A stretch of DNA of 41,128 nt from JAEUMG01 sp046349315 (GTDB lineage Bacteria > Pseudomonadota > Alphaproteobacteria > Rhizobiales > Aestuariivirgaceae). The stretch spans positions 1 through 41,128 of the forward strand of contig JAXMCQ010000034.1 of NCBI GenBank assembly GCA_046349315.1, in the 5' to 3' direction. The notes under the pieces were generated by a model, which worked only from the letters and a program-made list of their open reading frames with translations, was not told the origin of the DNA and made no database searches. Shown in pieces: positions 22,476-29,965 of this stretch (positions are counted from its first letter, which is position 1; each line of letters starts with the position of its first letter). A program made the translations under genes and the position numbers.

Positions 22476-22948
22476 GCCGGTACATCCCTGCGAACCACGT
22501 GAGCCGAACGGCGATAGGGTTCGCGGCCCGACCGGTGATATTTCCAGCTCGTAGAGCCGGCGCGGAAATGGCGGACAGGTGCAGCAGGTCCCTCCCCAGC
22601 CAAAGCCTGTCGCATGGACTAAAAATAGAGAAGGCCCTGCCGGTTCATCCGCGGTCAGAGCCTTTACAGCCGGCTCACCAAGTGGCCGACGGAGTGCTAG
22701 GTGCCACGCGATTGTGAAGCTTTCACGAAAGCGTCGCTGCGTTTTAGGAGCCGCGCCGGCGTCAGCTTCCGGCGCGGCTCTGACGGCGCCAGGTTGGAGG
22801 AGGTTATCCGCCGAGCGTCGTGCCGCAATGGGGGAACGGCGGGCCATGTCTGCACCCGAATGCTGACGCCGCGCTGACATGGGACGAATAAACCCGGAAA
22901 TCCCTACACGTCTTTGCAGAGCATTCGCAGTTTCTGTACTCCTCTGGC
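22476..22948. other. Long non-coding interval between radical SAM and GH8 genes
   Basis: 473 bases with no gene recognised. It holds a 12-base exact copy of the tRNA-Lys 3' end (22672..22683, GGCTCACCAAGT) and a perfect 12-bp stem-loop (22748..22780). Confidence 0.5.
22748..22780. other. Perfect 12-bp GC-rich stem-loop
   Basis: GAGCCGCGCCGG pairs with CCGGCGCGGCTC around a 9-base loop. Neither strand has a T-tract after it, so it is not a classical intrinsic terminator. The stem core GAGCCGCGC/GCGCGGCTC recurs in the hairpin at 27048..27079. Confidence 0.6.
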
Positions 22949-24090
22949 ATGACCCGCTTCCCGTTCCCCCATAATCAGCGCCTCTCGCACTGTACTTATC
23001 CACGACTGGCGAGCCCGGACGACGCGCGGCGGGCATTCCATCGCTGGCGAGAAGAGATCGTGGCCAGAGACGGAGCGCATGGCTTCTTGCGGACCCGTCG
23101 CATCGACTCGGACGGCGAAGCCAACTCGACGGTGTCCGAAGGCATCGCCTATGGAATGATTATCGCGGCGATGTTCGGCGACCAGGCGCTGTTCGACGGC
23201 TTTTGGGGCTATGGGCGATGTTTCCTGAACAGGAACGGGCTGATGGATTGGTACATCGCGGCCGACGGTTCTCGGGCGCTCGGCACCGGTGCGGCCACTG
23301 ATGCCGATGAGGACATGGCCTGGTCCCTCCTCCAGGCGCATCGACAATGGGGGGGCTGCGGCGCCTTTGCGGAAAGCTATCTGAGCATGGCGCAGCGGCT
23401 CATCGATGCCATTTACACGACGGAAGTCGACCACGGTAACTATGCGACCATGCTCCTGCCGAGTGATAGTTGGCGGAGGCGTCGCAATGTCTTCAACCCG
23501 TCCTACTTTGCGCCCAACCAGTATCGCCTGTTCGGTGACGCGAGCGGCAACAGTGATGGCTGGAAGCGCGTGATCGATCAGGCTACGTGGTCTTGAATCG
23601 CAGTTTGAATGCCGCGAGCGGCAACAGCGAGAACGGGCTGGTGCCCGCCTGGTGTAATGACCAGGGCGAGCCGATCGAGGCCTTTCCCGGCGCAATGCGA
23701 AACTATCAATGCGACTCGGCGCGCATGCCATTCCGCATGGCGCAGGATTGGGCCTACGCGCTGGAACCGCGCGCCCGCGACTATCTCCAGAAGGTGACCG
23801 CCTTCTTCGCGCAGATTGGTGCCGAGCGCATCGTCGATGGCTATACGCTCGACGGAAAACCGGCGCCCGACCCACGCTCACTGCCCGACAATCCGGGGTC
23901 AGCCGTTTTCGTTGGCTGCGCCGCGGCAGGCGCGATGCACGACCCGGCGTTCAGCGACTTCCTTGACGCCGCCTATGCGCGCGTCCGGACCGGCGAGCTG
24001 CTCATCCAGAGCCGCTACTACAATCATTGCTGGACGGTCCTGAGCCTTTTGATGCTGAGCGGCAACCTGGTCGAATTCCCGCCGGATTGA
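22949..24090 (+). pseudogene. Glycoside hydrolase family 8 enzyme with a single-base frameshift
   Basis: A GH8 (endoglucanase/chitosanase-type) protein of about 380 residues split by one indel. The N-terminal part has the catalytic-acid block STVSEGIAYGMIIAAMFG and a full match to the GH8 signature (ATDADEDMAWSLLQAHRQW). At about 23580 the frame ends in ATWS-stop. Restoring one G in the GG run there gives QGYVVLNRSLNA and joins to GLVPAWCNDQGEP and RMPFRMAQDWAYALEPRARD, the remaining GH8 core. The second frame runs to 24090. No clear signal peptide is visible at the assigned ATG. A cellulose- or chitosan-cleaving role is by family only; no bcs genes are nearby. Confidence 0.88.
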
Positions 24091-24203
24091 CCGTCAGTAT
24101 CCGCGCGAGACACCCCGCTCACGAAAATGTTCTCGGACGTTCATGGAACTTCAACAATTAGGGCTGCTTCTGTGCTGAAAACGCGCAGCATGGGAGGCAG
24201 CGC

Positions 24204-24443
24204 ATGGTACCCGGGATGGAAATCATAACCTCGGACGGGAGGCGGATAGGCTTTGTTGGGCCTCCCTCGCAGGCAAATGTCCTGCATGTTGCGCTCTCTC
24301 CCCATACGATACCGCTGGACTGGATCGCCCGCGACGAGGGCGAGGTCATCTTGCGCAAGACCTATGCCCAGATGATTGCTGCGTGGGATTCAAAGCCAGG
24401 CCCTGTCGTTATTTCCGGCGGCAAAAGATTTTTGAGCGGATGA
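24204..24443 (+). CDS. Small DUF2171-like protein
   Basis: 79 residues. MEIITSDGRRIGFVG, then HTIPLDWIARDEGEVILRK, resembles the short PRC-barrel-like DUF2171 pattern: 'G-M-E-V-x-x-x-D-G-x-x-V-G' followed by 'H-x-I-P-L-x-W-V'. The usual histidine-rich middle is shortened. The GGGAGG sequence eight bases upstream supports translation. The function of the family is unknown; such genes are common in soil alphaproteobacteria. Confidence 0.6.
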   Translation: MVPGMEIITSDGRRIGFVGPPSQANVLHVALSPHTIPLDWIARDEGEVILRKTYAQMIAAWDSKPGPVVISGGKRFLSG

Positions 24444-24524
24444 AGCGCAGAAGGCCACGTTTCAATACGGAACCATGACGGCGTCTCGGCACTTTCCCTG
24501 TGTGGGAATAAAGGAGCCAGTCCC

Positions 24525-24779
24525 GTGACAATAGACCGGAGATTGCAGAATCCGGGCAATGCCTACGATACGGACGACCCGGACAATTACCTCAATCGTG
24601 ATCGCCTAACCGAGAGTTCAAACCTCGTTCCCTGGATGATGGGGGCGATGTTTGCGGTCGCGACCGTCATTGGGCTGTTCTTCGCTGAAGAAAGCCCTTT
24701 GACGCATAAGACCGCCGCGACGCTGACCACTGAGAATGTTCCCGGGCAGCCCTACCCGGATCCGTTCCGGGCAAACTAA
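24525..24779 (+). CDS. Small single-pass membrane protein (84 aa)
   Basis: The GTG start at 24525 has AAGGAG eight bases upstream. A polar, Asp/Asn-rich N-terminus (DTDDPDNYLNRDRL) precedes one membrane helix at about residues 34-52 (VPWMMGAMFAVATVIGLFF). A short Pro-rich tail follows (VPGQPYPDPF). No known domain recognised. The tiny membrane protein at 24786 starts six bases after its stop, suggesting a two-gene transcript. Confidence 0.7.
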   Translation: MTIDRRLQNPGNAYDTDDPDNYLNRDRLTESSNLVPWMMGAMFAVATVIGLFFAEESPLTHKTAATLTTENVPGQPYPDPFRAN

Positions 24780-24785
24780 CACCCT

Positions 24786-24947
24786 ATGGCTGCTGACCCT
24801 CGTAACAGATCGTCCCTGAGGCCTGACCCGCAGCGGGGCGATCACATGAACCCTTATGGCAAAACGCGCGGTGCCGGAACCGTCTACTGGACGGTCGGCG
24901 GGCTGCTTGCCTTGCTGGCACTTCTGCTTTGGGTCTTCGTTTTTTAA
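24786..24947 (+). CDS. Tiny membrane protein (53 aa)
   Basis: A 53-residue frame ending in a single C-terminal membrane helix (VGGLLALLALLLWVFVF) after a basic, polar N-terminus. An internal ATG at 24846 (MNPYGKTRGAG) follows GGGG at suitable spacing and may be the true start (33 aa). It follows the 84-aa membrane protein by six bases and ends six bases before the 3' end of the convergent methyltransferase gene. The function is unknown. Confidence 0.55.
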   Translation: MAADPRNRSSLRPDPQRGDHMNPYGKTRGAGTVYWTVGGLLALLALLLWVFVF

Positions 24948-24952
24948 ACCGA

Positions 24953-26020
24953 TCAGCCGCGGCGCCGCACCATGATAGCGAGCGTCAGGTCGTCGAATGG
25001 GTAAGCCTCGGGCCTCACCCGGAGCGCCTCTTCCATCAATCCATAGTAACGATCGGCAAGGTTCGCCGGATCGCCGCGCCCGAAATTGAACACACCCTGC
25101 CGAAGGCTGCTCTCGCTGAAGGCGCGGGTGAAGGTTGTGTAGCTCTTGGCGAAACTCACAACGTCGCCGGTTTTCTCAAGCGCCGCCTGGTATGGCGAGG
25201 CGACGCTGGTGAGTCCGCAATGGAGAAGTTCGAGCCGGTCGGCGAGCGCATCTTTCACAGGCGCCACCGCCTCTTCAATGGTTCGCGGCACAACGGGGAA
25301 GCAATAGGCCGCATAGGCTGATTGCGGAATGTCGCCCATATCGATGAGCTGCAGCGCGCATTCGTTCATGAGTTTCAATAGCCCTGCCGCGCTGACCCGC
25401 GTGGGCTTGGAGGCACCATCGGAGCCAAGCATCTGCACAAGCAGAACGCCGCCCGGCTGCAACTCCTCGGCGCGCGCTGCGAGGAACGCGTGCCAGTCGC
25501 TTGCTGCCTGGACCAGGATCTTGGTCAGTTGCTCAGGCGGCGCATCCGAGCGATAGAGCGAGCGCGGCATATCGAGACCGGGTGGTTGCCGCGACAGCCA
25601 ATGCGCGGCCGAACCCGACGTGCCAAGCGTGACGCTCGCCGCCAGTGTCACCCGCTCAAAAAAACCATGCGGCGCGAACAGCGCCCGCGCCTGCGGAAAC
25701 TGTCTCAAATAGCTCGCGTCTCCGCAAAGATTCTTTGCAAGTTCGACCCAGTCATTGGTCGGAAGATCATTGTGAAGCACGACCGGCTCTGTCACGCCGC
25801 GCGCTGCAAGAAACTCCAGCGCTGTCGCAATAGTCGCCGAGGAATTGCGACCTTCGGCACAGCCATAATCCGCAACCGCTACTTTGCCATCGGCGGGCAA
25901 CGTGAGACGTGCGACTGCCTCTTTGAGCAGCGCCGCTCCGCTCGCTGCGACATCGGCCTGGAATGTAGATTGGGCATCATAATAGCCTCCGCCCACCATG
26001 CCTTTTGTCGCTTCCGTCAT
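24953..26020 (-). CDS. SABATH-like SAM-dependent carboxyl methyltransferase
   Basis: A 355-residue methyltransferase. VAVADYGCAEGRNSSATIAT is the SAM-binding glycine motif in the form used by the SABATH family (plant salicylate/jasmonate/IAA carboxyl methyltransferases). NDLPTNDWVEL matches the SABATH 'DLPxNDFN' block, and SVTLGTSGSAAHWLSRQP matches 'SSYSLHWLSxxP'. Residues around MNECALQLIDMG and TFTRAFSESSLRQGVF form the helical cap. By family it would methylate a carboxylate or ring nitrogen of a small acid; the substrate is unknown. The ATG at 26020 overlaps the upstream stop (ATGA), so it is the second gene of a pair with the N-demethylase-like gene. Confidence 0.82.
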   Translation of the reverse strand: MTEATKGMVGGGYYDAQSTFQADVAASGAALLKEAVARLTLPADGKVAVADYGCAEGRNSSATIATALEFLAARGVTEPVVLHNDLPTNDWVELAKNLCGDASYLRQFPQARALFAPHGFFERVTLAASVTLGTSGSAAHWLSRQPPGLDMPRSLYRSDAPPEQLTKILVQAASDWHAFLAARAEELQPGGVLLVQMLGSDGASKPTRVSAAGLLKLMNECALQLIDMGDIPQSAYAAYCFPVVPRTIEEAVAPVKDALADRLELLHCGLTSVASPYQAALEKTGDVVSFAKSYTTFTRAFSESSLRQGVFNFGRGDPANLADRYYGLMEEALRVRPEAYPFDDLTLAIMVRRRG

Positions 26021-26958
26021 GCCATTGCTCCCACCTCTGGCGCCTCGGCCGCCGTCAAACCTTCTTCGAGCCACCGCATGATGGGTGCCCTGATCGCCAG
26101 CATGGCGGAATAGCGCAGGCGATCTTCCGAGTATTCGCCGATGAGGCGATGCAGCGCCGAGAGGCTTTCGCGATCGTCGGCGAGATAAGACAAGGGATGC
26201 GAATAGGTGTGAATGCCGAAAGCGAGCGCTCCGGTCTCGGGCAATCGAACAAAGGTCTGCCGCTCGACCCGGATCCAAAGACTATCTGGCACCAGACGAT
26301 AGTCGGCTTCCAATATCGCCGCCAGGCGCTTGGACGCTGCGACATTGGCATCATGCGAGCCTTCCGGAAACAGGCGATCAGCAATCGACGTCAGCACCCA
26401 GTTGAATCGGACGACCGGCGCAGTGGTCTGGACGTTGGCAAGAACGCGATCGATGCGCGCGCCCAGTTGCTCGTTCAGCCCCGGCACGAATTCATGGGCG
26501 AACCGCATGCTGCGGCCGACCGAGGAAACGATGCGTCCCGATGTCGTATAGGCATTCGAAGCCGCGCTGATGATATCCGCGCCATCGACATTTTCGATCA
26601 GGATGAAATCTTCCTCGAGCACGCGGCCCAGAATTTCGAGAGGCTCGTTCGCTGACAGCGCATGGACGCTGCCGTCGATGTGGTCATGGAGTAGCCCCTT
26701 CTCGAGCGTGAAACTGTCGCCATGATCCTTCAGCAGGTGCGCGGTCACGAGAGCGAGAAGCTCCGACTGCGCGGGCCGCGATAAAGGCAAGGCGCCATAA
26801 AACAGCGGCGGCAGCCCCTCAAGCCGTGCCCGCTTTGCTTTCATGAATGTCCCATGATCCGGCCCGGTTTCGAGCCAGGTTTCGAGCGGCATGGGTTTCA
26901 GCCCGATCTCGAAAATGGCGCGCGCCGTGCGAAACGGCCGGTGCCGGGGCAATCTCAT
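26017..26958 (-). CDS. DUF3445 haem-dependent oxidative N-demethylase-like protein
   Basis: 313 residues from the ATG at 26958 (a GTG at 26979 would add seven). It carries DUF3445 family blocks: RPFRTARAIFEIGLKP, the KAKRARL segment, EDFILIENVDGADIISAASN, GRSMRFAHEFVPGLNEQLGA, then RFNWVLTSI, LWIRVERQTFVRLPETGALA and FGIHTYSHPL. Characterised members (HODM) bind haem in a PAS-like fold and oxidatively remove a methyl group from dimethylamine or related amines. Complete length, no signal peptide; cytoplasmic. Its stop overlaps the start of the SABATH-like methyltransferase. Demethylation of an amine here is by family inference. Confidence 0.82.
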   Translation of the reverse strand: MRLPRHRPFRTARAIFEIGLKPMPLETWLETGPDHGTFMKAKRARLEGLPPLFYGALPLSRPAQSELLALVTAHLLKDHGDSFTLEKGLLHDHIDGSVHALSANEPLEILGRVLEEDFILIENVDGADIISAASNAYTTSGRIVSSVGRSMRFAHEFVPGLNEQLGARIDRVLANVQTTAPVVRFNWVLTSIADRLFPEGSHDANVAASKRLAAILEADYRLVPDSLWIRVERQTFVRLPETGALAFGIHTYSHPLSYLADDRESLSALHRLIGEYSEDRLRYSAMLAIRAPIMRWLEEGLTAAEAPEVGAMA

Positions 26959-27047
26959 GCCGGTCGAATTCAAGAACACCTCTCAAGCCGAGTCATCTCT
27001 TGAGAGTGAGACAGAGCGCCTCGGGTGGCAAGTCCGTCGTGAGTGGC

Positions 27048-27079
27048 GGAGCCGCGCAAGCACCAGCCAGCGCGGCTCC
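27048..27079 (-). terminator. GC-rich hairpin after the Gly-rich repeat gene
   Basis: GGAGCCGCGC and GCGCGGCTCC form a 10-bp stem with a 12-base loop, starting ten bases past the stop of the minus-strand gene at 27089. It has no T-tract, so termination would be weak or Rho-assisted. Stem core is shared with 22748..22780. Confidence 0.5.
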
Positions 27080-27088
27080 GTCGTCTCC

Positions 27089-27715
27089 TTAGCGATTGGC
27101 GAGTTGCAGCACCCGGCAGACAGCAACCATGTCGCGACCATAGGAAGCCGGCGATGCCAGGATCGAGAAGCACTTCTTCTTCAGCTTTCGCCGTTCGCTA
27201 TCCGACATGTCGGCCAGCACGGCGGCAACACCCGACGGCAGTTCGACGCTAGGATTTCGACTGGGCGGGTTGCTGCCCGGAGGATGAGATCCCGGAGGGT
27301 TCCCGTTGCCGGAGCTTCCGCCGGGCGGGTTGGTCGCTACATCGCCACCCCCGATATCGACGTCCACATCGGCGCCGATGCCACTCCCAATCGTCGCGCT
27401 GACGCTCGTCTTGACGCCACCACCGATCGACACATCGACATCCGCTGAGACACCGTTCTTCGTGCCGACAGCGGCAGTGGCGTTGACGCCATTGTTGCCG
27501 CCTATCGAAACGTCGGCATCGACGCCATTCTTCACGCCGACGGTCGCGTTGATTCCACTCTTGCCGCCGACGCTGACTCCAAGTCCATGGCCGTTATTAT
27601 TGTTGATGCCCACACCGCCAAGTCCCTCGCTGGACGCCGGCGTGGAGATGGCGAGCATCCCTGCAAGCGGCCACGCATAGAGGAATGATTTCAAGACCAC
27701 ACTGTTGTTGATCAT
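27089..27715 (-). CDS. Exported glycine-rich repeat protein
   Basis: A 208-residue protein. A signal-peptide-like N-terminus (LYAWPLAGMLAISTPASS) is followed at about residues 35-115 by 10-15-residue repeats of the type G-[VI]-x-A-[TD]-V-x-[VI]-G-x-[KN]-[NS] (GINATVGVKN, GVDADVSIGGNN, GVNATAAVGTKN, GVSADVDVSIGGG, GIGADVDVDIGGGD). Next comes a PPGS/NPP linker (about 125-150), then a charged C-terminal domain with two Cys (KKKCFSILAS, AVCRVLQL). The repeat pattern suggests a beta-helix or beta-roll, possibly binding calcium via Asp; that is inference. The start at 27715 follows a GAGG sequence. A downstream hairpin lies at 27048..27079. No homologue recognised. Confidence 0.75.
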   Translation of the reverse strand: MINNSVVLKSFLYAWPLAGMLAISTPASSEGLGGVGINNNNGHGLGVSVGGKSGINATVGVKNGVDADVSIGGNNGVNATAAVGTKNGVSADVDVSIGGGVKTSVSATIGSGIGADVDVDIGGGDVATNPPGGSSGNGNPPGSHPPGSNPPSRNPSVELPSGVAAVLADMSDSERRKLKKKCFSILASPASYGRDMVAVCRVLQLANR

Positions 27716-27871
27716 CGTCTGATCCTCATTACCGAGCAGGCACCATGCTTCTGCTCGACAAGGCAACGCGTTGGCCGCGAGGTTGGATCAGCCGACTTGC
27801 CGTTAGTCCTAACGCGAACGGTTCGTCGCGAGTTTTCTCGAAATTGTTTTCATGCGGAGGGGTGCAGCGCC

Positions 27872-27991
27872 CTAGCCGGACAAGGCGTCGATCGCAAAGA
27901 AAACGAGCACCGTGGCAACGGCGGTTAAGGCGATGATGATGGCTTGCTTGCGGCGCGCTTGCGCGTGCATTTTTTTGATCTCGGGCCGCAT
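27872..27991 (-). CDS. Small membrane protein (39 aa)
   Basis: A 39-residue frame preceded by an excellent GGAGGGAG ribosome-binding site. A basic N-terminus (MRPEIKKMHAQARRKQ) is followed by one membrane helix (IIIALTAVATVLVFFAI). The strong translation signal and classic positive-inside layout support a real gene, though it is too short for domain recognition. It points the same way as the Gly-rich repeat gene, 156 bases upstream of that start. Confidence 0.65.
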   Translation of the reverse strand: MRPEIKKMHAQARRKQAIIIALTAVATVLVFFAIDALSG

Positions 27992-28267
27992 ACAGCTCCC
28001 TCCTCCCAATGAATAGGCAAGCAACGTAGAGGTTGCAAGCCATTACGCCGCTATCCACAGGTTGCTGCAGCGCAACAGGAAAACCCCGCATGGCAACGGC
28101 CATACGGGGTTCTAACCGGGTGCCGAGTACCGCGCCCTTCACGAGAAAGAAAATGCGTGAGGCAAATCGAGGTTCCATTGCAAAATCGACCCAATTCTTG
28201 ATTTGGCCGTACGAATTTGCCGGTGGATCAGCTAGGACTAGCCCCCAACCTGCCGAGGGAGGAATCG

Positions 28268-28504
28268 ATGCCGGTATTCTGTCAGCTCACCACCAAGAAA
28301 GGCGGAAACGTCTTCGTCAATCCCGAGCAAGTGCGCTTCGTCTCGGCCTCGCCGGATGACGGCGCGATCGTCAATTTCGCCGATGGCAAGGGGATTGCCG
28401 TTGAAGGCGATCCCAAGAAAATTGCCACCATGCTCTCGCTCGCCCGCAATGCCTCGCCTTCGAAGCGCCCTACCCAGCGCGTGACGCGGCCGGATGCAAA
28501 CTAG
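28268..28504 (+). CDS. Conserved small protein (78 aa), FlbD-like in outline
   Basis: 78 residues starting MPVFCQLTTKKGGNVFVNPE with GGAGG just upstream. The plan is a short beta-rich module (VFVNPEQVRFVSASPDDGAI, then VNFADGKGIAVEGDPKKIAT) plus a basic tail. It is loosely reminiscent of FlbD-type proteins, but the similarity is weak and I do not claim the function. It ends three bases before the TerB-like gene, so the two probably share a transcript. Confidence 0.65.
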   Translation: MPVFCQLTTKKGGNVFVNPEQVRFVSASPDDGAIVNFADGKGIAVEGDPKKIATMLSLARNASPSKRPTQRVTRPDAN

Positions 28505-28507
28505 GTA

Positions 28508-28915
28508 ATGGACAAGGACCCGTCACCCTCCCGCCTTGTCGCCGAACTGGGCGCCGAGCTTCGGCTTCTGCTGCCGATCGCCATGGCCGATGGCGCGCTT
28601 CACGACCGCGAGCGCATCATGCTCGAACGATATGTCGCGGCGCGGGCTGGCGCGGCGGGCATCGACTATAACGCGGGCGAACTCGCAGCGGCCCTGCGCT
28701 GGGCGAAGGCCGATCCGCCTGCCCCGTCGCAATGTGCGGAACTGGCGGCTTCGGCGCATGCGAGAAGTCCGGATGCGATTGCAGCACTTTGGGAGATGGC
28801 ACAAAGTCTCAGCGAAGCCGATGGCGTCGTGACCGGTGTCGAGCGCGTGAGGCTGACACGTCTCAAGGAGATTCTCGACAAGGCAACGACGGCTAAGGAT
28901 GCTCGGCATGCCTGA
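28508..28915 (+). CDS. TerB-like helical protein
   Basis: A 135-residue all-helical protein. It has two TerB-type acidic turns: LLLPIAMADGALHDRERIML at about 20-40 and MAQSLSEADGVVTGVERVRL at about 98-117. TerB domains bind metal or membrane partners in tellurite and stress-response modules. No other ter genes lie nearby, so the role is open. It sits between a 78-aa conserved gene and a DUF202 membrane protein gene that it overlaps by eight bases. No strong ribosome-binding site is seen, so translation is probably coupled to the upstream gene. Confidence 0.7.
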   Translation: MDKDPSPSRLVAELGAELRLLLPIAMADGALHDRERIMLERYVAARAGAAGIDYNAGELAAALRWAKADPPAPSQCAELAASAHARSPDAIAALWEMAQSLSEADGVVTGVERVRLTRLKEILDKATTAKDARHA

Positions 28916-29306
28916 TCTTCCACCGCCTAGCCCTTCTCAGATCGTCACCGAACTGCTGGCCGCCGAGCGCACCTTCCTGGCCTGGGTGCGGACCAGTATC
29001 GCGGTTGCGAGCCTCGGCTTCGTCGTCGCCAAGTTCGGCATCTGGCTGCGCGAGTTCGCCGCCCAGCTCAATCCGCAAGCGCATATGCAGAGTACTGCCC
29101 TGTCGCTGCCGATCGGCATCGGCATGATGATATTCGGGGGCGTGCTTACGCTTGCCGCCGCTTGGCATTTCAGGATTGTGAGCCAATTCATCATGAAGGG
29201 CGAGGTCCGCTCGAGCGGCCGTCTCGTCGTCGCCGTCACCTTGGGCGTGACGATCGTGACTTTCGTGATGATCGTTTATCTGCTGCTCGCGGACGCAAAA
29301 ATCTGA
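28908..29306 (+). CDS. DUF202 (YidH-like) membrane protein
   Basis: 132 residues. The DUF202 signature ELLAAERTFLAWVRTSIAVA is at about 14-33, followed by three membrane helices (to about 47, then around IGIGMMIFGGVLTLAA, then VTLGVTIVTFVMIVYLLL). The function of YidH-type proteins is unknown. The ATG at 28908 was chosen because AAGGA precedes it by eight bases; an ATG at 28899 is also in frame. It overlaps the TerB-like gene. Confidence 0.85.
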   Translation: MPDLPPPSPSQIVTELLAAERTFLAWVRTSIAVASLGFVVAKFGIWLREFAAQLNPQAHMQSTALSLPIGIGMMIFGGVLTLAAAWHFRIVSQFIMKGEVRSSGRLVVAVTLGVTIVTFVMIVYLLLADAKI

Positions 29307-29327
29307 AACAGGCTCCAAAAAAGCTAA

Positions 29328-29350
29328 AACCCGCCAAACGAAGTTTGGCG
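29328..29350 (-). terminator. Stem-loop with T-rich tail on the minus strand
   Basis: CCCGCCAAAC-GAA-GTTTGGCGGG is a 10-bp stem with a 3-base loop, 21 bases past the DUF202 stop. On the minus strand it is followed by TTTTAGCTTTTTT, so it reads best as a leftward terminator. On the plus strand it may only protect the 3' end of the DUF202 message. No minus-strand gene that would need it is known. Confidence 0.6.
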
Positions 29351-29607
29351 GGATTCAGCCCCCTCTCAGGGTGGCTATCAGCGACGTGGGACGGCGAATC
29401 TCCGACACCGATAACTTGGTTTTAACAGTATGCCCAATGGCGTGACTCGCTCGTGACTGCCGGTTTCGAGCGATGATCGCGATCCCGTTATCCACAGGGG
29501 TCCCCAGTGGCGGCTAGCCGGAGTCACGCCCCGGTCACGCCGGAAGCCTAGCCTCATCAACGTTAAGGCACGTGATTCGTTTCTTCCGGAAAAACCTCCT
29601 CAACTCG

Positions 29608-29638
29608 AAACCCCGCCCTGGCGCGGGGTTTTCTTTTG
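29608..29638 (+). terminator. Intrinsic terminator
   Basis: AAACCCCGC pairs with GCGGGGTTT around a 6-base loop, followed by TTTCTTTT. This is the clearest Rho-independent terminator in the window. It ends either the DUF202 transcript or a separate non-coding RNA. Confidence 0.85.
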
Positions 29639-29701
29639 GTGGAACCGCCTAAGCGCGTCCTGCTTTCCAACCACATGACGGTTGGATGAGGAGCGTCACG
29701 A

Positions 29702-29965
29702 TTGTCCAAAATTCTCGGAATTATACTTGTCTGCATGGTCATCGCCGCAACCGTCATTGCCGCGAAGGCGGCTGATGAGGCTCAGTGCGAAGGCGCCTGG
29801 ATCAAGGCCGGCGTCAATAAGGACGGAATGCTGCAACCTGAAGAAGTGGCGAGCCTAGCGCCGGCCAGTACCGGCGATGATGGGGCTGTCCAGATGACAG
29901 AAGCTGAATTCATGGACGCCTGCAAGAAGGGCATGTTCGACAACATCTTCGCGACGGAGCAGTGA
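29702..29965 (+). CDS. Small exported protein with an EF-hand-like loop
   Basis: 87 residues from a TTG start supported by GAGGAG nine bases upstream. A signal peptide (ILGIILVCMVIAATVIAAKA) precedes a short mature part. VNKDGMLQPEEVASL resembles the N-terminal half of an EF-hand calcium loop, with a second acidic segment at MTEAEFMDACKKGMF. Two mature cysteines (QCEGAW, DACKKG) could form a disulfide. It is similar in outline to small periplasmic EF-hand proteins of rhizobia; calcium binding is inferred. Confidence 0.7.
   Translation: MSKILGIILVCMVIAATVIAAKAADEAQCEGAWIKAGVNKDGMLQPEEVASLAPASTGDDGAVQMTEAEFMDACKKGMFDNIFATEQ

Larger units (their letters stand above)
29307..29701. other. Non-coding interval bounded by two hairpins; possible small RNA
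   Basis: 395 bases without a protein gene. It contains the stem-loop 29328..29350, one exact DnaA-box word TTATCCACA (29488..29496), a CCTCCTC anti-Shine-Dalgarno motif (29595..29601) and a strong plus-strand terminator (29608..29638). Confidence 0.5.

Noticed and set aside
29488..29496. Exact DnaA-box word TTATCCACA, with a near copy (CTATCCACA) at 28051
   Set aside because: Only one exact box, no cluster, no AT-rich unwinding region and no origin-linked genes nearby; a chance or isolated site.
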